A stretch of DNA of 39,420 nt. Source: Acidobacteriota bacterium. Lineage in GTDB: Bacteria > Acidobacteriota > Terriglobia > Terriglobales > Acidobacteriaceae. Positions 16,394 through 23,800 of the stretch are shown piece after piece (positions within the stretch are counted from its first letter, which is position 1; every line of letters starts with the position of its first letter). The DNA lies in the NCBI GenBank assembly GCA_003225465.1, contig QIAH01000358.1, forward strand, positions 1 to 39,420. The letters run 5' to 3'. The translations under genes were made by a program, and so were the position numbers. Under the pieces are notes generated by a model. That model searched no databases. It saw only the letters and a program-made list of their open reading frames with translations, and was not told the DNA's origin.

Positions 16394-18061
16394 ATGCCGG
16401 ATATGTCTTCAATGGACGCTGGCATCCGCCAACTGACGCCAAAGCAGCTGCGTGCAGCGGTAGCGAATTTTCTGCCCAAGAGCGGCTCGGAGGCGGAAAG
16501 AATCAGCACAATTGAAGCGGGGCTGCGCAGCCTGGCCGGTCAATCACTGCGCGATGCGATGGCCGAGTGGATTGTCGACGAGATTGTTCCGGTCAAAAGA
16601 TTGGTGCCCGAAGCGTACGAGAACTGGCGCGCTCCGGTGAGAGAAGCGATGATATTTGTGGTGGCACACCTGTCGCCGGCACGACTCGCTCCTAAAGTCC
16701 TCGAGCAGCTGGAACTACCAAAACGCACCTCAGCGGAAGCGCGGCTGCTTCGCCTGATCGCAAAAGTTCCCGGACTGCAGAAACTGGGGCAAGTTATCGC
16801 GCGCAACCAGCACCTCCGGCCGGCGCTTCGCGATGCGCTGGCGCGTCTGGAAAACGGGATTCGCGATGTAAAAGCGCAAGAAATCCGCGAGATCATTCAG
16901 CGCGATCTTGGCGAACGGGTGAAGACCTACGATGTTCGTGTCGAACGCAAAATCCTCTCCGAGGCGAGCGTGAGCGCGGTGCTGCGCTTCACGTGGCGCG
17001 ATCCCGAGAGTGGGCGGCGTGAGCGCGGCGTCTTCAAAGTCTTGAAGCCTCACATCCCCGAATACTTCGCCGAAGACATGGATTACTTGCAGGGATTGGC
17101 GCATCATTTCGCGGACCGCCATCACACCTATGGTTTCCCTTCGCACCTGATTCCCGACACTTTCAAGAAAGTCCGACGCCTGTTGCGCCACGAAGTCAAC
17201 TTTCGCCGCGAGCAGAAAACGCTGCTTGAGGCTGGAGATCTCTATCGCAACCTGCGCGGCGTGCGCGTGCCGCGCCTGATTCGGCCCTTATGTTCGTCGA
17301 GGATCACGGCCCTGACGGAAGAACGAGGGATCAAAGTGACGAATGCAGCGGCTCGCTTGGCGGTTTCACAACGCCGGCGAGTGGCGGAGCAGTTGGTAGA
17401 GGCGCTGGTGGCCTTTCCTCTACTTTCGTCGCGGGAGGACGTGATCTTCCATGGAGATCCGCATGCGGGGAATCTTCTTTATGACCGCAAAACCGGAGAG
17501 CTGACGATTATCGACTGGGCGCTGCGGGAACGGTTGAGCCGCGAGCAGCGTCGGCACCTGGCAGTGCTGTTCGCCATGGTGGGGCTGCGCGATGCGGTGG
17601 GAACTCGGAACGAAGTGTTTGCGCTGACGCAGCAGAAGATCCGCAGCTCATCCGCGCGCGGGCGGGCAATCGGTGATACGGTCAGGCATTTCCTTGACGA
17701 GCTTCCTGCGACGAGTTGGCCTAGCATGGTAGATGTGATGAGGCTACTGGAACGTCTGGCGATGATAGGCGTGAGATTCCCGGCTTCGTTGATCATGTTG
17801 TCGAAGGTCATGTTTACGCTGGACGGAATCCTGGGAGACATCGCGGGCGCTGACAACGAAATGGGCGCGGCCATTGTGCGGCACATGGTGAAGCACTGGA
17901 TCACCGACCGGAAGGCGTTTCGTTCTCCTCTTGCAGTGAAAGATTGGGTGACGTTGCAGTGCAGTTCACTTTTGTACACGCCGCGGCTTTGGATGCGTTG
18001 GGAGCGTGCGATTCTAGATCGGTTGTTGCCGGATGTGGCCGGGCTTACGCCCTCGGCGTGA
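16394..18061 (+). CDS. UbiB/ABC1/AarF-family kinase-like protein
   Basis: This is an atypical protein-kinase-like ATPase of the ABC1/UbiB family, linked in other organisms to quinone biosynthesis or lipid transport. The first 180 residues are an unusual helical extension (LTPKQLRAAVANFLPKSGS onwards). The kinase-like core has VFKVLKP with the nucleotide-binding Lys, the family helix HEVNFRREQKTLLEAG, the catalytic loop FHGDPHAGNLLYD and the metal-binding motif TIIDWALRE in place of DFG. It lacks the obvious C-terminal transmembrane pair seen in UbiB. At 555 aa it has the usual length. It stands alone between the E2 gene and a terminator-like hairpin at 18068. The start at 16394 follows a TATAGT box at 16371-16376 that may be its -10; I see no convincing -35. 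The precise target is unknown. Confidence 0.85.
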   Translation: MPDMSSMDAGIRQLTPKQLRAAVANFLPKSGSEAERISTIEAGLRSLAGQSLRDAMAEWIVDEIVPVKRLVPEAYENWRAPVREAMIFVVAHLSPARLAPKVLEQLELPKRTSAEARLLRLIAKVPGLQKLGQVIARNQHLRPALRDALARLENGIRDVKAQEIREIIQRDLGERVKTYDVRVERKILSEASVSAVLRFTWRDPESGRRERGVFKVLKPHIPEYFAEDMDYLQGLAHHFADRHHTYGFPSHLIPDTFKKVRRLLRHEVNFRREQKTLLEAGDLYRNLRGVRVPRLIRPLCSSRITALTEERGIKVTNAAARLAVSQRRRVAEQLVEALVAFPLLSSREDVIFHGDPHAGNLLYDRKTGELTIIDWALRERLSREQRRHLAVLFAMVGLRDAVGTRNEVFALTQQKIRSSSARGRAIGDTVRHFLDELPATSWPSMVDVMRLLERLAMIGVRFPASLIMLSKVMFTLDGILGDIAGADNEMGAAIVRHMVKHWITDRKAFRSPLAVKDWVTLQCSSLLYTPRLWMRWERAILDRLLPDVAGLTPSA

Positions 18062-18067
18062 GGTGGC

Positions 18068-18091
18068 GCCCCCGAAGGGGCTCGGCTTTTT
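18068..18091 (+). terminator. Probable terminator after UbiB-like gene
   Basis: A 5-bp GC stem (gcccc / ggggc) with loop cgaa lies at 18068-18081, followed by tcggc and a run of five T at 18087-18091. It begins 7 bases after the UbiB-like stop codon. The stem is short and the T-run is offset by 5 bases, so the call is moderate. Confidence 0.45.
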
Positions 18092-18103
18092 CTACGGGGC
18101 CTT

Positions 18104-18123
18104 CCCAGCGCTAACGCGCTGGG
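18104..18123. repeat. Intergenic palindrome CCCAGCG-N6-CGCTGGG
   Basis: A perfect 7-bp inverted repeat with a 6-base loop (ctaacg) sits between the convergent UbiB-like and GMC oxidoreductase genes. The rest of the 246-base gap, including 18124-18307, holds only a second small GC hairpin near 18138 and nothing I can assign to a gene. The sequence resembles short intergenic palindromes that occur repeatedly in Acidobacteria genomes; that comparison is from memory. Confidence 0.5.
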
Positions 18124-18307
18124 CTAATGAATTTCCCCGCTGCGCGGCTGGAGCTGAGGTAACGAGTAGGCACATCCGGTTTGTCGCTTTCTTTCGGGCT
18201 TGGCAGAGCTTATGGATTCTGATCCGCAGTCTCTGTCCTGCTCAATGGTCACCCTGTTGTTAGCCTTCTGCGGGACTGGGAACGGCGTCATGCATCCCGC
18301 CTTCGCA

Positions 18308-20011
18308 TCATGTTGCTCCAGATTTTTTCAGAATGTGCGGATTCTGATCCTCGATCCAGACCTGCACTGGAGGCGCGTCGTTCCACTGCGATTCTGCCGC
18401 GGGCGGGATGAAGCTCATCGCTCGCTCGGCGAGCGCAGTGATGGTGAGGCTGGGGTTGACACCCAGATTGGCCGCGATCACCGAGCCATCGCAGATGTAC
18501 ATGTTGCGGTAGCCGAAGACGCGGTGTTGGGAGTCAACGACGCCATGATTCGGCGAATCGGCGACCACGCAACCGCCGATGCAGTGGGCAGTGCCTGGGA
18601 CATCGAACAGAATTTCGGGAAGCATGCTCATGGGGAAGCCTCCCGTGAGCTGGGCGAACTTCTCGGCAAACTGGTTGGCTTTCGGGATGTACGTCGGGAC
18701 CTTATCGCCACGACTGACGAGGAATTTGCGGAACGGCCAGAACCAGGGACGCTGCCATTGCATTTCAATCTGGTTATCCAGCGCCTGCATGCACAGCAGA
18801 ATGACAAATTCACGCGCCCATCCCCAGGGTTGCAGCACGCGCAGCGTCTTGAGCGGGTGGCGGAGGAAAGAGTTGGCGACATTCTTCAGCCAAAGGCCAA
18901 TCCGTCGCGGCCCCGGGCGCCCATTGGTCAGAATGGTGGTCAGCACGCCCATCACGTCGGAGCCCGCAGGATATCGGACTGCCTCGATGTGCGTGTGCTC
19001 GTCGATATAGACGCCAGAGCCGATGGCGATGCCTTGGGAGAGGTCTTCGTGGTAGCCAGGCATGCGCGCTCCAATGAGCGACTCGGAATTGGTGCGCACG
19101 TGTTTCCCCAACTCGGCACTGAGCCGAGGCAGGGCATTCTTCTCTTTCAGTCGAAAGAGCAGTTCCATCGTGCCTAGCGAGGATGCCGCGAATACCACTC
19201 CCCTGCACGTGAATCGCTGGGGATGCCGGCGAATCCAAGCAGTGGAGCGTACTGTACTGACCTCATAGCCGGCGCTGCCATCGTTTGCCCCAGCGAGCGG
19301 CCGGACGTCGACGACTTGAGTTTCAGGGAAAATCTGTGCTCCGTGTTTTTCAGCCAGGTAGAGGTAGCTGAGATCGAGAGTGTTTTTGGCACCGAAACGG
19401 CAACCCATCATGCAACCGCCACAGCCGAGACAAGTGGTGCGGTCCGGGCCCTCTCCTTTGAAGAAAGGGTCAGAAAAAATCTGATTCCCTGGCTGTCCTT
19501 CCGCAGGCTGAAAAATCCCCACCTTAGTGCGATAAAAGGTGGAGCCCACGCCGGTCGCCTCGGCGGCTTGTTTTAGAAGGAGATCAGCAGGGCCAAGAAT
19601 GGTGTTATCTGTCGCTCCCAGCATGCGGGCTGCGCCTGCGTAATGCTGAGGCATTTCTAATTTCCAATTCGCGAGCCCTGTCCACGAGCCCGCCTCCCAC
19701 ACTTTTTCGGGAGGCGTGAGCAATGTGCACGCATAAGTGATCGATCCTCCCCCGACCGCACAGCCATGAAAGATGGTCACGTGCCGGAAGAAACGCATGT
19801 TGAAGAAGCCGCGCAGGCCAAGTTTGGGACGCCAGAACCAGCGATGGATCGACCAACTGGTTCGCGGCAAGGTTTCGGGTGTCCAACGGCGGCCCATTTC
19901 CATCACGGCAACGCCGTAGCCTTTCTCCGTCAGGCGATGCGCGGACACGCTTCCGCCGAAGCCGGACCCGATCACGATGAAATCGAAATCAAATGAATCG
20001 TGGGGCGACAT
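18308..20011 (-). CDS. GMC-family FAD oxidoreductase (cholesterol oxidase-like)
   Basis: This is a flavin-dependent GMC oxidoreductase, expected to oxidise a primary or secondary alcohol, probably on a lipid. The N-terminal FAD motif is DFIVIGSGFGGSVSAHRL, and the second FAD loop is FHGCAVGGGSITYAC. The C-terminal active-site region contains GTAHCIGGCVV, with the family His, and NMYICDGSVIAANLGVNPSL. A four-Cys segment (CLGCGGCMMGC, 19400-19432) is followed by RFGAKNTLDLSYLYLAE, as in ChoD-like actinobacterial proteins. At 567 aa it has the expected length. The ATG has aggag 4 bases upstream. It is the last gene of the minus-strand cluster, 107 bases after the phosphopantetheinyl transferase. 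Its position suggests it tailors the megasynthase product, but that is inference. It could equally act on an unrelated sterol or alcohol. Confidence 0.88.
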   Translation of the reverse strand: MSPHDSFDFDFIVIGSGFGGSVSAHRLTEKGYGVAVMEMGRRWTPETLPRTSWSIHRWFWRPKLGLRGFFNMRFFRHVTIFHGCAVGGGSITYACTLLTPPEKVWEAGSWTGLANWKLEMPQHYAGAARMLGATDNTILGPADLLLKQAAEATGVGSTFYRTKVGIFQPAEGQPGNQIFSDPFFKGEGPDRTTCLGCGGCMMGCRFGAKNTLDLSYLYLAEKHGAQIFPETQVVDVRPLAGANDGSAGYEVSTVRSTAWIRRHPQRFTCRGVVFAASSLGTMELLFRLKEKNALPRLSAELGKHVRTNSESLIGARMPGYHEDLSQGIAIGSGVYIDEHTHIEAVRYPAGSDVMGVLTTILTNGRPGPRRIGLWLKNVANSFLRHPLKTLRVLQPWGWAREFVILLCMQALDNQIEMQWQRPWFWPFRKFLVSRGDKVPTYIPKANQFAEKFAQLTGGFPMSMLPEILFDVPGTAHCIGGCVVADSPNHGVVDSQHRVFGYRNMYICDGSVIAANLGVNPSLTITALAERAMSFIPPAAESQWNDAPPVQVWIEDQNPHILKKSGAT

Positions 20012-20118
20012 ACGCTCCTATCAGGACGCCTTTCTGGGAGTCGCTAGACCCGCTCTCCCAGCTGCGTCGAGCCGGATTGCCAATCTGTACCGTGATCACC
20101 AACGCGAGCACCTGTTGA

Positions 20119-20859
20119 TTACGCCAGACGATTCAATGAAGCGGACTCATCAAAGTGGTTTGCAAGCGTCAGACAGATGGGCGCCTCCGGACGCGGACTC
20201 GCGACCACGGTTTGCAGGTTGGCCGCCGTGCTTCGCGACCAACCATCAAACATTTGCCCATCTGAACAGCGAACCTGAAAAGGACTCCAGCCAAAAAGAT
20301 CGCAAGCTCCAAGCGAAGGGCTTACCATGACCGAGCGAGTATCGAGTCGCAATCCTTCATGAAGAGCCTTCAGCACGCTCTCTTTTGCACTCCAAAGCAG
20401 AGCAACCATGCGGGGGCGTTCTGCCACCGAGATGCGAGCGAACAAAGCTTGTTCGTCGGGATGAAAGTAGTCAGCGATAAATGCGTCGCTGTGTGGCTCC
20501 ACGAGTTCCAGATCGCAACCTAATTGGACACCCGAACGAGCAACCGCACAGAGAGCAGTTCCTTCCCGATGGCTCAGCGAAATCGTAAGTGAGGGACCGG
20601 CCTTGCCGAGATACACTTCGGGCGCCCCCGACGTGGACGCGCGGATCTTAATCCTAGCGAGCGCGCGGGTGGAGGTCGGAAGACTCAAACAAGTTGCTAC
20701 CGCGCATTTGGCGGTCCAGCGGCCTAATCGCCAATCGGTGCGCCGTTTCAGAAAGCGCATGGTGTTGAGCCATTGGATCTCATCGTCGCACAGCCAATCG
20801 TTTCCTGACGGTACCTCGGCTTGCCGCTGCTCGAGCAAATACACTCGCATAAAGTCCAT
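20119..20859 (-). CDS. 4'-phosphopantetheinyl transferase, Sfp type
   Basis: This enzyme transfers the phosphopantetheine arm of CoA to carrier-protein domains. Both diagnostic motifs are present: GCDLELVEPH (magnesium-binding GxDxE) and WSAKESVLKALHEGL (W-x-x-KE-x-x-x-K). An upstream SLSHREGTALCAVA motif fits the CoA-binding strand. From the ATG at 20859 the protein is about 246 aa, the usual Sfp length. A second ATG at 20850 has a better spaced aggtgg and may be the real start. A longer frame upstream would overlap the carboxylase gene and has no family similarity. It starts 4 bases after the carboxylase stop, so it is translationally coupled to the synthase cluster. That placement mirrors the PfaE-type transferases that activate PfaA carrier domains. 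Confidence 0.9.
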   Translation of the reverse strand: MDFMRVYLLEQRQAEVPSGNDWLCDDEIQWLNTMRFLKRRTDWRLGRWTAKCAVATCLSLPTSTRALARIKIRASTSGAPEVYLGKAGPSLTISLSHREGTALCAVARSGVQLGCDLELVEPHSDAFIADYFHPDEQALFARISVAERPRMVALLWSAKESVLKALHEGLRLDTRSVMVSPSLGACDLFGWSPFQVRCSDGQMFDGWSRSTAANLQTVVASPRPEAPICLTLANHFDESASLNRLA

Positions 20860-20863
20860 CCAC

Positions 20864-23800
20864 CTACGCTGCTGCCTCCTCGCACTCCTCGCTCGCCAGA
20901 CTCTCCTCCCGCGCGATTCCGCGCTCGATGGCATCGATGAGATACGGGCGCAAGTCTGCCGGAGGAAGGATGCGATTGAGCGCGCCCACGTCGAGAGCGC
21001 GTTGCACGCTGTGCACACGGTCGAACTCGGCGGCCATTTCGCCAAGTTTCTCGGAATGAATGATGGCGAAAAGTTCCTCCCACTGGGTGCGCAAGCGCAC
21101 TTTTTCCGCGCCTTCGGCCTTAGCGAGCGCCTGGTTTAAAGGCTGCAGACGCGGATCTTTCTTCGTGCGTGCTTCCACTTCGCCCGCGAAGACAACTGCG
21201 GCCGCGGGAGCTCCGCCGATGACGGAAGCATAAGTGCCTTCCAGGGCGGCGACTTCAAGCTGTTCGTTGAGCGCCCGGGAGAAGACAACGTAGGCGCCGC
21301 CGTGATAGCGCGAGATCACGCAGAACACGATCGGCCCCTTGAAATTGACGACGGCCCTGCCGATCTCCGCGCCATATTCAAGTTGCAGCCTCCGCATCGA
21401 CTCGGGCGAGCCGTCAAATCCAGAAAGATTGGCGAGCACAACGAGCGGCCGATTGTTGCTGGCGGCGTTGATGGCACGCGCTACTTTCTTCGAAGACTGC
21501 GGGAAGAGCGTGCCGGCGCACCACTGGTCGGGGCCATCGGCGGGAACAAATCCAAATCGCGGCACGGGGCGCGATTCGATGCCGATGAGGCAAACGGGAT
21601 AGCCGCCGAGATGCGCGTCCCAGACCACGGTCGTCTCGGCGGCGCGCATGCCTGCCCAGCGTTCGAGGGGCGCATGGTCCTGATCGACGACCGCCTTCAT
21701 CACCTTGCGAATCTCGAAAGCCTTCTTTCTGCCGGGGTTGGTTTCATCGGACAAGATGTCGCCGATGCGCGCGAAACCCTCCTCACCGTTTTCGCTGTGC
21801 ACATAATCGCGAACGTCGCGCTGGACCGGGTCGCTAGTTTGAGCGGGCCGGGGGAATCGTTCGCCCGGCTCGATGTAAGTGTGGTCGTAGTGACGCATCA
21901 AAATGTGGCACGCTTCATCGATGTCTTTGGCCCAGTATTGTGCCTGTCCGTTCAGGCCCATGATGCGGTCGTAGCCGCCGATGCCCTGGTTATCTTCGGC
22001 GGAGACGCTGCCGGAATAATCCAGCGCGCGTTTTCCGGTCAGGACCATGGCGGCTTTGGGCGTCATCACCAGGATGCCGCGAGTGTGCATGAGCATGGTG
22101 GCTTCGGCGTTCCAATACGGCTGGGCTCCGACGTTGATGCCGTTCACGAGCAAGTTGACTTCGCCGCCCGCTTGCGTGAACTCGATGAGCCGCCGCAGGA
22201 CACGCGCAATCCAGTCCATGTTCTCGACGCCGCTGTCCATGGAAATCTTTGCGCCTGCGGAGATGGGGAACCATTCCAGCGGGACGCCCTTCTCCTCGGC
22301 CAAATCCAACGCCGCCAGGATGCGCTGGCACTCTGCTTCGGCGAGGGCGCCAAGATCTTTGCTGGGATCGCCCAGCAGCATGACGCGGGTCATACCTTTG
22401 GGATAGCGAGCCGTGAAGTTGCGGATCACGCCCACGACAATGTTCGCCTTGTTCTTGCCGTATGGGCGAATCACGGGGACGAGGTGGTTTTCGGCATCGA
22501 GATCGTGTTCCACAAATTCGCCCGGAGGAAACTCTGCCCCAGTGCTCTCCGGAGAGGGCGTGAGCATCCGAATAATCTCGTATGGGTAAATGAGGCCACG
22601 CTGGCGCATGCGGACAACTTTCTGTTCATATTCGGCCAGCGGTTTTAAGGGTTGCAGTTTGTCGGCGGGGCGGAAGGTGATCAGCATTCCGGTCGCGCCT
22701 GGGCTGGAAATGCGAATGACCATGTCGCGCAATTCGCCAGTCGCGGGATTGGGAATGCGGGTACGCACGACGACCTGTTCGAGGCCGAGGCCTTCGGTTG
22801 CAGGGGCAAGCCGGTGCACGATGTCGCGAAGTTCGTCGCGCCCCAGGGTGAGTGGCGGCCAAACGTACAGAAAGATGCGGTTCCAATGCAGGCGCTCTTG
22901 CGCTCGCCGGCGGGACTGGAAAAGCCGGATGCTGGCGAACGCCTCAGCGAGCATGCGCTCGAGGTGTGGGAGTTGCACGACGCGCCCCGTTTCATCGCGC
23001 ACCGGCGTGACATCGCGAACTTCCGCGCAGGCGAACAGGCGCTCATCTTTGGGATTCTCCCGAGCGACAGCGTGCAGCAGATAAACATCTTCGACAGTGG
23101 GCAACCGCTCTATATTGAAGTTGCTGAGCCGCCACAGGTGGAGGCGCTTCCCCATCATCGGATGCAGGCCACGATAGACTTGTTCTTCCTGATATCCAGT
23201 GGCGCAAGGACGATAGGTGAAGTGCTGCATGCCTCCGATTCCCTTGCCCATTCCTGGACCTGCGACCGCAACTACGATGCGGCGGATCGCGCGCGGAAAG
23301 CCGGCTTCGGAGAGGATCCTCTGCAGATCCAGTTGCGTCACCTCGGGATCGTTCGGGCGAGCATCGTGCCATGTGTAAAAATCAATCACGATGTCATGGT
23401 CGGCAGGCACGGCTGCGATCAGGGGAAACAGCGTTTGCACGGACTCGCTCAGGTGAGCATAACTTGCGTGCGTCGCGAACACGTGGATGTGCTTCCCTTC
23501 ATAGTCGTATTCCGCGCAAGCGTAGCCATGGCCATTGGAGGTCAGGGAGCGGAAGCGGGTGAAGGTTCGAATGCGGTAGTAGCGCTTCGTGAGCGCCTCG
23601 AGCATCAATTCGCGCATTTCAGGCGAGGCAGCGGCGAAGCGTCCGCACAATAGACTCACCAGCGGCTGCGGACATTCGACCAATGCACGAACTCTCTCGT
23701 GGCGGTCGACAGCATGCGGGTTGGCCGCCATGTAGGCCAGGTGTTCCTCCATCTGGACATACACGTTGCGCCGCGCCTTCTCAAACAGCGGTTGATCGAA

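Noticed and set aside
20860-21045. N-terminal extension of the phosphopantetheinyl transferase into the carboxylase gene
   Set aside because: The extra 62 residues are the shadow of the carboxylase C-terminus, and the transferase has normal length from 20859.
21302-22648. Long open frame on the plus strand opposite the carboxylase gene
   Set aside because: It lies wholly antisense to a well-supported carboxyltransferase domain and resembles no family. It follows from high third-position GC.
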